Assembly: GCF_002161065.1 (NCBI RefSeq)
Contig: NZ_NFLV01000004.1
Span: forward strand, 160,640 to 224,639
DNA from: Eubacterium sp. An11
GTDB taxonomy: Bacteria > Bacillota > Clostridia > Lachnospirales > Lachnospiraceae
Length of the DNA stretch: 64,000 bases
Direction of reading: 5' to 3'
Shown here: in pieces, positions 1 through 9,644 of the stretch
Position numbering within the stretch: the first letter of the stretch is position 1
Layout of the letters: each line of letters starts with the position of its first letter
Notes under the pieces: model-generated
The model's database searches: none
What the model was told of the DNA's origin: nothing
What the model saw: the letters and a program-made list of their open reading frames with translations, nothing else
Translations under genes and position numbers: made by a program

Positions 1-404
1 GTCAGGATGGTTCCTTCTTTCGGCTTCATAACCGCCTTGTAGGCCGTCTCCACAGCCCGGTTAAAACCGGCGGCAATCTCTTCTTTTCCGAGGCTGTCCG
101 CCTTGGAAACCGATTTGGTAAATCCGCGGAACAACTGAGAAAGAATCACGCCGGAGTTACCTCTGGCACCCCGCAGAGAACCTCCGCTGATCGCTTTGCA
201 GAGGGTGGATATGGTCGGCTGTGACAGCTTCTCCACCTCTCTGGCTGCTGACAGAATCGTCAGAGACATATTGGTGCCCGTATCCCCGTCCGGAACCGGA
301 AACACATTTAACTCATTAATATATTCCTTCTGCTCGTTAATGCGGTTTGCACCGGCTAAAAATAATTTCTGAAATGCTTTTGCATCTATGGTCTGTGTAC
401 CCAC
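1..404 (-). CDS. DAK2-domain (YloV/FakA-like) protein, N-terminal part
   Basis: The reading frame runs off the left edge, so only the first 134 residues are present. They begin VGTQTIDAKAFQKLF and contain FPVPDGDTGTNMSLT and RGARGNSGVILSQ, the phosphate and nucleotide-binding motifs of the DhaL/DAK2 fold. Full-length family members (about 550 aa) are fatty-acid kinase-like proteins that phosphorylate acyl groups held by a DegV-type carrier. I chose the GTG at 404 because AAGGAGG lies about 7 bases upstream. The Asp23 gene sits 58 bases upstream in the same direction, the usual yloU-yloV pairing. The substrate is inferred from the family only. Confidence 0.9.
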   Translation of the reverse strand, partial: MGTQTIDAKAFQKLFLAGANRINEQKEYINELNVFPVPDGDTGTNMSLTILSAAREVEKLSQPTISTLCKAISGGSLRGARGNSGVILSQLFRGFTKSVSKADSLGKEEIAAGFNRAVETAYKAVMKPKEGTIL

Positions 405-462
405 AACAGCTCCTCCTTAAACACATCGATAGTCAAATATAGATTCGTCCGTCTCTCTATTC

Positions 463-819
463 TCAGTCGACAATGCGGACGCCCTCCACATATATATTGA
501 TCTTCTCCACAGTCATATCCGTGAACTTCTCTACTCTGTATTTCACACTCTGAATCAGATTCTCCGTCACCGTCGCGATGGAAACACCGTAGACCACAAT
601 GATATGAAAATCAATAGAAATCTTGTTATCCTGCAGCTTCACCTTGACGCCCTTGGTGAGATTATCTCTTTTCAGAAGCCTTACCAGACCATCCTTCATG
701 TTGACGGAGGCCATACCCACGATGCCAAAACATTCCAGTGCGTTCATACCGGCATACTTTGCGATAACTTCTTCATCTATTACAACCTGACCTAAATCTG
801 TCTGCATCTGACCTTTCAT
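463..819 (-). CDS. Asp23/Gls24 family protein (YloU-like)
   Basis: 118-aa protein of the Asp23/Gls24 family, small envelope-stress or membrane-associated proteins commonly found directly upstream of a DAK2 kinase, as here. The Asp23 core is visible in GQVVIDEEVIAKYAG near the start and in IDFHIIVVYGVSIATVTENL (about residues 70-90). An in-frame ATG 15 bases further upstream exists, but GGAGG at 828-832 sits 8 bases before the ATG at 819 and overlaps the upstream ATG, so 819 is the start. Molecular function is unknown; in B. subtilis YloU is not essential. Neighbours rpmB and yloV give the usual clostridial order. Confidence 0.9.
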   Translation of the reverse strand: MKGQMQTDLGQVVIDEEVIAKYAGMNALECFGIVGMASVNMKDGLVRLLKRDNLTKGVKVKLQDNKISIDFHIIVVYGVSIATVTENLIQSVKYRVEKFTDMTVEKINIYVEGVRIVD

Positions 820-1006
820 AGAAAATACCTCCATTTTTTTGCGCGAAGGCGCATCTTTGGATATAGTATACCCTCTTTCTCAAAAAAAAGAAACTGTAAA
901 ATACATTCTGTTCTCATGAAAAACATGAAAAAAATACGGATATGACAGCACATCCGGCGGCAGCTCTGCATATTCTGTATAGAAGAAAACCATGTGGGGA
1001 GATGCC

Positions 1007-1150
1007 ATGAAAAAAGTATGTGGATTCGGTCTGCTCTGTTTCTCCCTGGGATTATTTTTAAGCTGTTTTCTTTCCGGTTTTGCCATAAAATTCATTCTTC
1101 TTCTCTCCGGCGCCGTCATCGGATATCTGCTGTTTCACGATCATTTCTAG
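1007..1150 (+). CDS. small membrane protein, 47 aa
   Basis: Short ORF starting MKKVCGFGLLCFSLGLF and ending GYLLFHDHF. It has a basic start, then about 35 strongly hydrophobic residues that can form one long or two short membrane segments with a break at SGFAIK. GGGGAG lies about 8 bases before the ATG, and the ORF is divergent from the Asp23 gene. No domain recognised. It lies between rpmB and the yloU homologue and is the only plus-strand ORF there with both a ribosome site and a coherent hydrophobic pattern. It could be a holin-like or stress-related microprotein; nothing in the sequence decides this. Confidence 0.6.
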   Translation: MKKVCGFGLLCFSLGLFLSCFLSGFAIKFILLLSGAVIGYLLFHDHF

Positions 1151-1151
1151 C

Positions 1152-1232
1152 GACATCTTCCTGTCCGCCGCAGTGCGATCCTCGCAGAACGTTCTTTATT
1201 TCATAGGAATGCAGTTTCCTGTGAAATGAAAA
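1152..1232. repeat. 81-bp interspersed repeat, copy 1
   Basis: About 90% identical without gaps to 54844-54924. It contains CCGCCGCAGTGCGATCCTCG and ends with an inverted repeat, TTTCATAGGAA then TTCCTGTGAAA, able to form an 11-bp hairpin with one G-T wobble. It directly follows the stop of the 47-aa ORF. No coding potential is evident. Confidence 0.8.
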
Positions 1233-1234
1233 AA

Positions 1235-1330
1235 GAGGCCGCCGCAAAAGCCACTTACTGTACGGAATATCGTATATTCCTGTAAAAATACACGATATTC
1301 TGTACAGACAGCATGCTTTGCAGCAGCCTC
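1235..1330 (-). terminator. long-stem terminator after rpmB
   Basis: Outer arms GAGGCCGCCGCAAAAG and CTTTGCAGCAGCCTC with an inner stem CTGTACGGAATATCGT against ACGATATTCTGTACAG. Read on the minus strand the hairpin ends in GGCCTCTTTTTTC, a Rho-independent terminator for rpmB. It belongs to a family of similar GGC-GC stems in this window. Confidence 0.75.
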
Positions 1331-1400
1331 ATAATCTCACATCCGTATACTTGCAATATGCAATATGTCAAGCATTCTTCATATAACGGTAAAGGAGAAA

Positions 1401-1586
1401 CTAAGCACGTTCTACTTTGCCGGATCTTAAACAGGAAGTACAAACGTACATCTTCTTTGCAGCTCCGTTTACTTTCACTTTTACAGACTTGATGTTGGAT
1501 TTCCACATTTTGTTAGATCTTCTATGAGAATGACTCACTTTGATACCGAAATGAGCACCTTTGTCACAAATAGCGCATCTAGCCAT
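1401..1586 (-). CDS. rpmB: 50S ribosomal protein L28
   Basis: 61-aa basic protein matching bacterial L28 along its whole length: MARCAICDKGAHFG at the N terminus, HSHRRSNKMWKSNIKSV in the middle and CTSCLRSGKVERA at the end. The four cysteines (CxxC at residues 4-7 and CTSC near 50) are the zinc-binding form (C+) of L28. AAGGAGG precedes the ATG. It is a structural component of the large ribosomal subunit. It is followed by a strong terminator, so it appears to be a single-gene unit next to the yloU-yloV pair, a conserved arrangement. Confidence 0.98.
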   Translation of the reverse strand: MARCAICDKGAHFGIKVSHSHRRSNKMWKSNIKSVKVKVNGAAKKMYVCTSCLRSGKVERA

Positions 1587-1742
1587 GATAGCACCTCCTT
1601 GCGTATATACTTAAGCCTGACAGACTTACAACGAGTCTATACTATCAGAAACGGGCTCAAAAAGCAAGAGAAATTTTAAAAAATTTCTCCTGCTCTTTTC
1701 TCCGGCTTCACACACCAGACTTTTTCATGCTTTCTGAATCTG

Positions 1743-3122
<1,380 letters not shown>

Positions 3123-3129
3123 TCACAAA

Positions 3130-3145
3130 GTTAGTATATACTAAC
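3130..3145 (-). promoter_or_regulatory. perfect 16-bp palindrome in the eno promoter
   Basis: GTTAGTATATACTAAC is a perfect palindrome about 90 bases before the eno start. On the minus strand TTGTGA followed 18 bases later by TATATA gives a plausible promoter whose -10 lies inside the palindrome, so a dimeric repressor could occlude it. The binding protein is unknown. Confidence 0.5.
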
Positions 3146-3234
3146 CATCATTAGAGTATCACAACACCAGACCGGAAGTCAAGCATAAAATGCAGAGTGA
3201 CAAGAATTGGAAGTAACTTCTTTACAAATAAAAA

Positions 3235-3333
3235 GGCTGCCGCAAAGCACCCGCTTTTGTACCAGACAGAACCTGCCCGCTTTTACATCCGCGGAATATT
3301 TCTTTCGTACAAAATAGTTCTTTTACAGCAACC
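3235..3333 (-). terminator. long-stem terminator between eno and gerW
   Basis: Degenerate member of the GGC-GC hairpin family: GGCTGCCGCAAAG pairs with CTTTTACAGCAACC, and an inner perfect pair TTTTGTAC/GTACAAAA closes the arm. On the minus strand it ends in GGCAGCCTTTTTATTTG. Its U-tract lies on the gerW side, so it terminates transcription coming from upstream, that is from the eno promoter side. Nothing else is visible in this roughly 360-base gap apart from the eno promoter. Confidence 0.5.
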
Positions 3334-3399
3334 CTCATCCTCTCAATGTCTCATTGAAAAGATCGCTTCTTCAATATTTTTACAGTTTTGATCCTTTGT

Positions 3400-3819
3400 T
3401 CAGATATCTTCTCTCACAGAATCGCCCTTTGCTTTTTCATCCACTGCTTCCTTGACGATCGGATCTTCCTCTTTTCCGTCGCCTTTGATCAGGGAGGAAA
3501 CCTTGTTTACCGCTTCCGGAACCATATCAAGCACTTTTGTGATGGCATCCTGATTACGCACATTGACAAGTTTGGTCTGTCCATTCTGTATCACGAGAAT
3601 GGCGCTGGGAGACATCTTGCCGCCGATACCGCCGGCGCCGTTATTGGAATGCTCTTTGCTGAATGCGCCCGCTCCCATGCCGAAGGACACATCGACCAGA
3701 GGCAGAATGATGGTATCTCCGATCACCTGCGGCTCACCGACCACAGTTTTCGTGGAAATCACATGATCAAGCCCCTGAAATAATGAATGCACTGTCTGCT
3801 CAAAATTGTTGTTTGCCAT
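3400..3819 (-). CDS. gerW: GerW/YtfJ family sporulation protein
   Basis: 139-aa protein of the GerW (YtfJ) family. The hallmark run GEPQVIGDTIILPLVDVSFG (residues 27-46) is followed by a glycine-rich stretch and GGKMSPSAILVIQNGQ. In B. subtilis the family member is a spore protein needed for normal germination. The ATG is preceded by AAGGAGG. It lies 39 bases downstream of a DUF2953 membrane protein, the same pairing as B. subtilis ytfI-ytfJ, so the two are probably co-transcribed. The C-terminal 30 residues are acidic and low in complexity. Confidence 0.9.
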   Translation of the reverse strand: MANNNFEQTVHSLFQGLDHVISTKTVVGEPQVIGDTIILPLVDVSFGMGAGAFSKEHSNNGAGGIGGKMSPSAILVIQNGQTKLVNVRNQDAITKVLDMVPEAVNKVSSLIKGDGKEEDPIVKEAVDEKAKGDSVREDI

Positions 3820-3858
3820 AATTTCCTCCTTGTTCTGTTATCCTGTATGATTGTATGG

Positions 3859-4773
3859 TTAAAGCATCTTCTTAATAAGGTTCCGCACATCCCGGTTCAT
3901 CAGTGCGGTGATCCCTATATATAGGAAAAATCCGGGATGAATCCTTCCCCTTCCGCGGCAGTCCGCCGCAAAACACTGTCTCTGAAAATTCGGTTCCAGC
4001 GAAAAACTCTTCTGATACTTCGGATAAAAAAGTGCTGCCACTCCTGTGACCATGCCCGTCACTGCCGGATCATCAAAACCAAAACGGATATATCCCCGCA
4101 GCTTTCGCGGCAGGACATGCTTCAGTATCTTTATTATAGTGGTCTTTGCGAAATCCAGCAATTGTTTTCCGTTATATTCTTTCCATGCGGCCTTCAGAGT
4201 CTCTATTTTTTTCCTGAGAAAAGCAATCCGGCCTTCCCGGCGCTTTTTCTTCGGTTTCACAGAGGCCTTCCGCTTCTTTCCGGCGTCTTTATGCTCCATG
4301 TCCGTCTTTTTCTCATCAGGCTTTTTCGTCACAACATCTGTTTCTTTTGTCTCCTGTACCAAAACCTCTCCTGCCGGTTCTGCTTTGCTTTCCGGGCGGT
4401 TTTCCGTTTCTGAACCCGTTTCCGGCTGATTCTTTTCTTTCTGCTTTTGTTTTTCTTTTTGTCGCTTCTTCTTTTTTTGTTTTCGTTCTTTCTTTTTCCG
4501 CTTTCTCTCCAGAAATTCTTCCTGATTGCCAAAAATCTGATGTCCGAAGATCCTCACCCGGTAATCGAACATTTTATCTATGTAACTGGCTTTCAGGTAA
4601 AAGATACAGAAAAGCCATGTTACTTTGATCTGCCCTCCGGGAGGTGTGTCCTCATCCATACGAAACCGGAAGGAATACCGGATTGGCGCCGCCAGAACGA
4701 GAACGATCAGACCAACCGCCAAAGCCAGAAGAATTCCTATGATCTTCAGCAGAACAAGCAATACATATAACAA
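3859..4773 (-). CDS. DUF2953 membrane protein (YtfI-like)
   Basis: 304 aa. One strong N-terminal membrane segment (about residues 3-30, KIIGILLALAVGLIVLVLAA) is followed by a DUF2953-type region, then a highly charged Lys/Glu linker (about 95-190), and a second conserved part with RGYIRFGFDDPAVTGMVTG (about 230). The TTG at 4773 is the start because GGGAGG lies 6 bases upstream and no ATG fits. It precedes gerW, matching ytfI-ytfJ, which suggests a sporulation or germination role; the biochemical activity is unknown. The long low-complexity linker is a local expansion. Confidence 0.8.
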   Translation of the reverse strand: MLYVLLVLLKIIGILLALAVGLIVLVLAAPIRYSFRFRMDEDTPPGGQIKVTWLFCIFYLKASYIDKMFDYRVRIFGHQIFGNQEEFLERKRKKKERKQKKKKRQKEKQKQKEKNQPETGSETENRPESKAEPAGEVLVQETKETDVVTKKPDEKKTDMEHKDAGKKRKASVKPKKKRREGRIAFLRKKIETLKAAWKEYNGKQLLDFAKTTIIKILKHVLPRKLRGYIRFGFDDPAVTGMVTGVAALFYPKYQKSFSLEPNFQRQCFAADCRGRGRIHPGFFLYIGITALMNRDVRNLIKKML

Positions 4774-4791
4774 ATTCTTCCTCCCATGCTT

Positions 4792-5109
4792 TTATATCGT
4801 TTCCAGATACTGTTTCATATTTAAAATATCACCTTTATTATACCCTTCCTGCACAAGATTTAAAACAATCTTTCCTGCCTCTTCTCTGGAACCTGCCAGC
4901 CCCAGAATCTTCAGATCACTTTCCAGATAGGCGGCATGTCTCATTTCCAGTCCGCTTAAAATATACATCAGATTATCATTTTCCATTGCCGTGGTGACGG
5001 CATACCACACCGGATATCCGCAGGGTTCTTTCTTGCGGATGGACTTGAGAATGTCATCGGCCCGCCAGGCGATGTTCTCACCGATTATAATATTTTCCGA
5101 GATCGTCAC
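4792..5109 (-). CDS. conserved hypothetical protein, 105 aa
   Basis: Starts at GTG 5109 with GGGGAGG 6 bases upstream. The protein begins MTISENIIIGENIAWRADDI and is predicted to be soluble and largely helical, with no signal peptide, cysteine motif or recognisable domain. It is 18 bases upstream of the DUF2953 gene in the same direction, so probably in the same operon as that gene and gerW. I do not recognise a family; a role linked to sporulation is only suggested by the neighbours. Confidence 0.7.
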   Translation of the reverse strand: MTISENIIIGENIAWRADDILKSIRKKEPCGYPVWYAVTTAMENDNLMYILSGLEMRHAAYLESDLKILGLAGSREEAGKIVLNLVQEGYNKGDILNMKQYLETI

Positions 5110-5253
5110 GGATATCCTCCCCTTTTATTCTTTCTGTCATCGCTCCTCTTCGTGGGAAACGCTTTCTGTGCTGCAATATCCCGGCCCGGGATCCGCCCGG
5201 ATGCCAGACCTCTCTTTTATTTAAACTTTCTTTCCTGTCAGACTCCTTTTGTG

Positions 5254-6681
5254 TCAGGATTCTCCCATGCGGAAGACCCGTATCATGTTGGTGGTGTAAG
5301 GATTACTCTCCTTCGCGGCAATGCCGGCGGTCATAATGCACACATCGCCGTCCCCGACAAAAGACTTCCGGCCGGTTTTCTCCACGGCGGAGAGAATCAG
5401 ATCATCGGTGGTGGTGATTTCCCGAATCTTCACCGGATACACGCCCCAGTATAACTCCATCCGTCGCAGCACCCAGTCATTGGGCGTCACGCCGGCGATC
5501 ACACAGGGCGGACGGAACTTGGAAAGATATCTGGCTGTTGTCCCGGTCATGGTCGCCGCGATAATACAGGAAGCGTCCAGCTCCTCGGCCGCCTGCACAG
5601 ACATGTGGGCGATGGTGCTTGATATGGTCACCCGGGACTTGATGTCCCTCTGCTGCTCCAGCAAAGGCCCCTGGAGATGCTGTTCCGTCTCCTCGGCAAT
5701 CTTCGCCATCATATTCACCGACTCCACCGGGAACTTTCCCGCTGCAGACTCGCCGGAGAGCATCACCGCATCGGTGCCGTCATAGATGGCGTTGGCCACA
5801 TCGGCCGCCTCCGCCCGGGTCGGACGGGGATTACGCATCATGGAATCCAGCATCTGCGTGGCTGTGATCACCGGCTTCATCTTAAAGTTACATTTCTCAA
5901 TAATCTTCTTCTGGAGGTACGGAACCTCCTCCGCCGGGATCTCCACTCCCAGGTCGCCCCGGGCGATCATGATCCCATCGGCGGCGTCTATGATCTCATC
6001 GATATTCTCGATGCCCTCTTCATTCTCGATCTTTGCGATGATGAAGATATTTTTCCCGGCACTGTCACAGATGGCACGGATGCGCTCGATGGCCTCCCGG
6101 CTTCTGACAAAGGAAGCCGCAATGAAATCAATGCCTTCCTCAAGACCAAAACGGATATCTTCCTCGTCTCTCTCTGTGATGGCCGGCAGATTTACCTTCA
6201 CCCCGGGTACATTGACTCCTTTGTTGGATTTCAGTTCTCCACCGTTTAACACCCGGCACAAAAGATCCTCCGCTCCGATCTCCACCACCTGCAGACGGAG
6301 AATACCATCATCAATAAGAAGCAGTGTTCCCTCCCGGACTTCTCCGGGCAGCGGACGATAACTGACAGAAAAACACTCTGCCGTCCCCACTCTCTCATCG
6401 GTGGTAACCCGCACCAGAGAGTTCTCCGCCAAAGTGACGGAACCATTCTCCATCTTGCCGGTTCTGATCTCCGGGCCTTTGGTATCCAGAAGGATCCCCA
6501 CCGGAACGCCCAGCTTCTCTCCCGCCTGCCTTACCATGGCAATCCTTCTGTGATGATCTTCTTTTGTCCCATGAGAAAAATTCAGCCTGGCAATATCCAT
6601 TCCAGACTGAATCATTGTCATCAATACCGGCTCCACATCCGTTGCCGGCCCCAGCGTGCAGATGATCTTCGTCTTCTTCAT
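5254..6681 (-). CDS. pyk: pyruvate kinase
   Basis: 475 aa, the standard bacterial length without the extra C-terminal phosphoenolpyruvate-utiliser domain seen in many bacilli. It converts phosphoenolpyruvate and ADP to pyruvate and ATP. Visible: TKIICTLGPATD at the start, RLNFSHG (residues 33-39, substrate-binding Arg), LDTKGPEIRTG, the catalytic segment FIIAKIENEEGIENIDEI with its Lys, GDLGVEIP, and TATQMLDSM. GGAAAGGAG precedes the ATG. Downstream (5110-5253) there is only a short GC-rich palindrome at 5178-5192 and no clear terminator. Confidence 0.98.
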   Translation of the reverse strand: MKKTKIICTLGPATDVEPVLMTMIQSGMDIARLNFSHGTKEDHHRRIAMVRQAGEKLGVPVGILLDTKGPEIRTGKMENGSVTLAENSLVRVTTDERVGTAECFSVSYRPLPGEVREGTLLLIDDGILRLQVVEIGAEDLLCRVLNGGELKSNKGVNVPGVKVNLPAITERDEEDIRFGLEEGIDFIAASFVRSREAIERIRAICDSAGKNIFIIAKIENEEGIENIDEIIDAADGIMIARGDLGVEIPAEEVPYLQKKIIEKCNFKMKPVITATQMLDSMMRNPRPTRAEAADVANAIYDGTDAVMLSGESAAGKFPVESVNMMAKIAEETEQHLQGPLLEQQRDIKSRVTISSTIAHMSVQAAEELDASCIIAATMTGTTARYLSKFRPPCVIAGVTPNDWVLRRMELYWGVYPVKIREITTTDDLILSAVEKTGRKSFVGDGDVCIMTAGIAAKESNPYTTNMIRVFRMGES

Positions 6682-6730
6682 AACATGCTCCTTTCCAAAA
6701 AAGGCGGAACAAAAAGACGGAAACCACCAG

Positions 6731-7546
6731 CTATTTCACATGGGTGTGTGTGAACAGGTGCTCGTTACAGTATTCATAATTACCGTTGCACTTCGAGCAG
6801 TAACGGAACTCCAGATTCGGGTCGTCAAGCTCTGTCCGGTGGCAGACCGCACACTGATGTCTGGCGCCACCGGCGTTTTTGTTCACCTGTCTCTTATATT
6901 TGATCTTCCGGTGTACTTCCTTTGGAGAAACTCTCCGGTAATTTCTCGTGGAGAAATAGAACAGAAGGAAGTTCAGAAGGCTGACTACAATGGCGATCCG
7001 TGTGCCGATTCCTCCCTGGATGAAGGAAAACGCCAGTAAAACGACGTCGAGAATCGCCAGCCATTTGACCTTAAGCGGAAGAATTCCGTAAAGATACACC
7101 CGCATCTCCGGGAAAATCGCCGCGTAGGCGAGAAACATGGACAGGTTCACATAATACGTGTCCATAAAGATCAGCGGGCTGCGGGTGACCGCGTAAACAA
7201 GAAACGCTGACGCAATGGTTCCCAGCACACCGATCAAAACGTACATATTAAACTTGAAAGCTCCCCAGACCTGCACCAGCGACTGGCCGATGGAGTAATA
7301 GAACAACAGCACAAACACAAGAAAAATAATATTTGTGTTCGGCGCCGCCGCCAGAAAAGTGACGATCCTCCAGATCTGCCCGTGCAGGATCAGATATGGG
7401 TTCAGGCTCAGATACGTATAATATATGGTGCCCTGAGACAACACATCAAGAACCGCTCCCACTGCATAAAGCATGACAATATACAACGGCAAATTGGTTA
7501 TGGCGTATTTTCCAAATTTTTGTTCCAGCCGATATAACCAGTTCAA
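6731..7546 (-). CDS. rhomboid-like integral membrane protein with C-terminal Cys/His motif
   Basis: 271 aa from a TTG start with AGGAGG 8 bases upstream. It has about six hydrophobic segments in residues 18-195, and the first loop HGQIWRIVTFLAAAP is a rhomboid/derlin hallmark. The protease serine motif GxSG is not present (the corresponding segment reads YYVNLSMFLAYAAI) and no catalytic His is seen in the last helix, so it is probably proteolytically inactive. The soluble tail carries CAVC (about 232), CSKC (about 253) and CNEH, resembling a zinc ribbon. It lies just upstream of pyk with no terminator between. Confidence 0.7.
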   Translation of the reverse strand: MNWLYRLEQKFGKYAITNLPLYIVMLYAVGAVLDVLSQGTIYYTYLSLNPYLILHGQIWRIVTFLAAAPNTNIIFLVFVLLFYYSIGQSLVQVWGAFKFNMYVLIGVLGTIASAFLVYAVTRSPLIFMDTYYVNLSMFLAYAAIFPEMRVYLYGILPLKVKWLAILDVVLLAFSFIQGGIGTRIAIVVSLLNFLLFYFSTRNYRRVSPKEVHRKIKYKRQVNKNAGGARHQCAVCHRTELDDPNLEFRYCSKCNGNYEYCNEHLFTHTHVK

Positions 7547-7604
7547 TAGTAATTCCTCCTCTATTATGCTCTGCTGTTATGATTTTATTCTTAATAGATA
7601 ATAA

Positions 7605-7644
7605 GTGTACTGGCACATGTCCGCAAAGCCATGTGCCAGTACAC
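7605..7644 (-). terminator. hairpin at the corA stop codon
   Basis: Perfect 15-bp stem GTGTACTGGCACATG / CATGTGCCAGTACAC with a 10-base loop. The stem begins within the corA stop codon and is followed on the minus strand by the weak T-run TTATTATC. Confidence 0.75.
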
Positions 7645-8582
7645 TAACGGAAGCTCTTTGTTCTTCCAATAATAATACCTGCAACCAGGGTCAATACCAG
7701 TGACAGCCCACAGATGATCCAGAATCCCATTGGATGAGAGGAAAACGGAATCCCTCCCACATTCATGCCGAAGGCACTGGTGATAATGGTCGGTATGGTC
7801 AGCACGATGGTAATGACGGATAAAAACTTCATGACAATGTTCAGATTGTTGGAAATCACAGAAGCAAAGGCATCCATCATTCCCGTCATGATGTCGCTGT
7901 AAATCTTCGCCATCTCAATGGCCTGCTTGTTCTCAATGATAACGTCTTCCAGAAGCTCCTCATCATCCTCATATCGTGGGATGGAGGTATTGCGCATCAG
8001 CTTCTCCAGCACCATCTCATTGCCCCGCAGGGAAGTAGAAAGATAAATCAGGCTCTTCTCCAGTTCCAGCATCTCGATAATCTCCTGATTTCTCTGGGAA
8101 ATGTGAAGACGTTTCTCCACCTCATCGCTCTTCTTATCGATGATACGCAAAAACTGCAGAAACATGGCCGCATTGCGGTACAGCATCTGATACAGAAACC
8201 GGGTTCTCTTCTGCGTCTTGAAATTCCGCATCCGTCCGTCCATAAACACAGCCAGAATCGGCGTGTCCACCAGGCAGACCGTAATGATGTTCTCCTCTGT
8301 GATGTAAATACCGAACGGAATCGTATAGAAATACTCTTTTCCCTGTCTCTCCTCGGTGGTCGGAATATCGAGAATAATCAATGTGTAGTTCTCTTCCACT
8401 TCGATACGCGAGCGCTCTTCTTCATCGAGAGGTCCCTTTAGATCATCCAGATCGATCAGAAACTGTTCTGATATGCTGATCAGTTCCTCCTGGGTCGGAT
8501 TCGTCATCGCAACCCAGCTTCCTTCCTCTGCCGCAGGAATTTTCTGGACCTTCCCCTCCACTGTCTTAAATATTCTTATCAT
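7644..8582 (-). CDS. CorA-family divalent metal transporter
   Basis: 312 aa. A large soluble N-terminal domain is followed by two C-terminal membrane helices. The signature GMN is present in TSAFGMNVGGIPFSSHP at the end of the first helix (about residue 273), as in pentameric CorA magnesium channels. GAGGG precedes the ATG and a canonical promoter lies upstream. It probably imports magnesium, though related proteins move cobalt, nickel or zinc; the sequence does not distinguish these. It appears to be a single-gene unit, ending in its own hairpin. Confidence 0.92.
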   Translation of the reverse strand: MIRIFKTVEGKVQKIPAAEEGSWVAMTNPTQEELISISEQFLIDLDDLKGPLDEEERSRIEVEENYTLIILDIPTTEERQGKEYFYTIPFGIYITEENIITVCLVDTPILAVFMDGRMRNFKTQKRTRFLYQMLYRNAAMFLQFLRIIDKKSDEVEKRLHISQRNQEIIEMLELEKSLIYLSTSLRGNEMVLEKLMRNTSIPRYEDDEELLEDVIIENKQAIEMAKIYSDIMTGMMDAFASVISNNLNIVMKFLSVITIVLTIPTIITSAFGMNVGGIPFSSHPMGFWIICGLSLVLTLVAGIIIGRTKSFR

Positions 8583-8674
8583 GAGATTTCCCTCTTTCAG
8601 CGTTTGTCTGTTTTACGGCAATACAACAGGAGGCGCCCGTCTGAACTCCTCACATCATGGAAACCGCTGGTATC

Positions 8675-8703
8675 ATTATAAAGAATAAGCTATCCTTTGT
8701 CAA
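8675..8703 (-). promoter_or_regulatory. promoter of the corA-family gene
   Basis: Minus-strand -35 TTGACA (8698-8703), 17-base spacer, -10 TATAAT (8675-8680). Consensus sigma-A promoter. The rest of the 8583-8927 gap holds only the rubrerythrin terminator. Confidence 0.8.
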
Positions 8704-8796
8704 ACCCAACCCAAAGTTTTTTCCTGTCTTTCTCAATTCCTTTACTTTGGGAGTTTTTAAGGAATTTTCCGGATATTTTCTTCTATATATAAAAAA

Positions 8797-8837
8797 GAAG
8801 GAACCGGTTCCTCCATAACGATGGTTCCGATTCCTTC
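8797..8837 (-). terminator. terminator of the rubrerythrin gene
   Basis: Arms GAAGGAACCGGTTCC and GGTTCCGATTCCTTC pair at 12 of 15 positions; on the minus strand the stem is followed by TTTTTTATATATAG. Confidence 0.75.
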
Positions 8838-8927
8838 TATATTATATACGTGATATACTGTCATCTCTTCCGCGTCCCCGACGATGGGTGGCGCGAAGAT
8901 ACATTTCTCTCTGAAAATGTACCGGGA

Positions 8928-9596
8928 TTAGTAATTCTCTTTTCTTACTTCGAAGAAGCTCTGGGAATATTTACATACCGGGCAAACTTCCGGAGCTTTC
9001 TTTCCGATTACAAGGTGTCCGCAGATACGGCATTCCCACATGGTCTCTTCTGCCTTCTCAAATACCTTCTGCATCTCAACATTGTTAAGAAGAGCAAGAT
9101 AACGCTCCTCATGAGCTTTCTCGATGGCTCCTACTTTACGGAAACGTTCTGCCAGATCGTGGAATCCTTCCTCGTCTGCTTCTTTAGCCATACGATCATA
9201 CATATCTGTCCACTCGTAGTTCTCACCTTCTGCAGCTGCTTTTAAGTTCTCTGCAGTAGTTCCGATATTGCCGAGCTCCTCAAACCATACACGGGCATGT
9301 TCCTGCTCGTTGCGGGCTGTTTTTAAGAAAATCTCTGCCAGCTGGTCATATCCTTCGCGGCTTGCTACGTTGGCGAAATATGTGTATTTATTTCTTGCCT
9401 GGCTCTCACCGGCAAATGCTTCCATCAGGTTCTTCTCTGTCTTAGTTCCAGCATATGGATTCTTGGATTCTGCCGGAGCTTCCTCCTCAATCTTTTCAAA
9501 AACAGAAGCTGGCTGTTTACATAACGGACAGACAAAATCTTCCGGCAGCTCACCTTCATAAATATAACCACATACTGTACAACGATATTTTACCAT
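8928..9596 (-). CDS. rubrerythrin with rubredoxin domains at both ends
   Basis: 222 aa. Residues 1-35 form a rubredoxin-like domain (CTVCGYIY and CPLCKQP), residues 50-170 a ferritin-like di-iron domain with [17 protein letters not shown] and [15 protein letters not shown], and residues 190-222 a second rubredoxin domain (CRICGHLV and [11 protein letters not shown]). The protein reduces hydrogen peroxide in anaerobes. Classical rubrerythrin has only the C-terminal rubredoxin and reverse rubrerythrin only the N-terminal one. Start chosen at 9596 because GGGAGGA lies 7 bases upstream. A Fur-family box overlaps the promoter, pointing to iron or peroxide control. Confidence 0.95.
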   Translation of the reverse strand: MVKYRCTVCGYIYEGELPEDFVCPLCKQPASVFEKIEEEAPAESKNPYAGTKTEKNLMEAFAGESQARNKYTYFANVASREGYDQLAEIFLKTARNEQEHARVWFEELGNIGTTAENLKAAAEGENYEWTDMYDRMAKEADEEGFHDLAERFRKVGAIEKAHEERYLALLNNVEMQKVFEKAEETMWECRICGHLVIGKKAPEVCPVCKYSQSFFEVRKENY

Positions 9597-9644
9597 AGTG
9601 TATTCCTCCCTGTTTTCTTTCCACTTCATTCACGATCCGCTTAA

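Noticed and set aside
5178..5192. ATCCCGGCCCGGGAT palindrome after pyk as terminator
   Set aside because: One-base centre gives no proper loop and no T-run follows; left unassigned.
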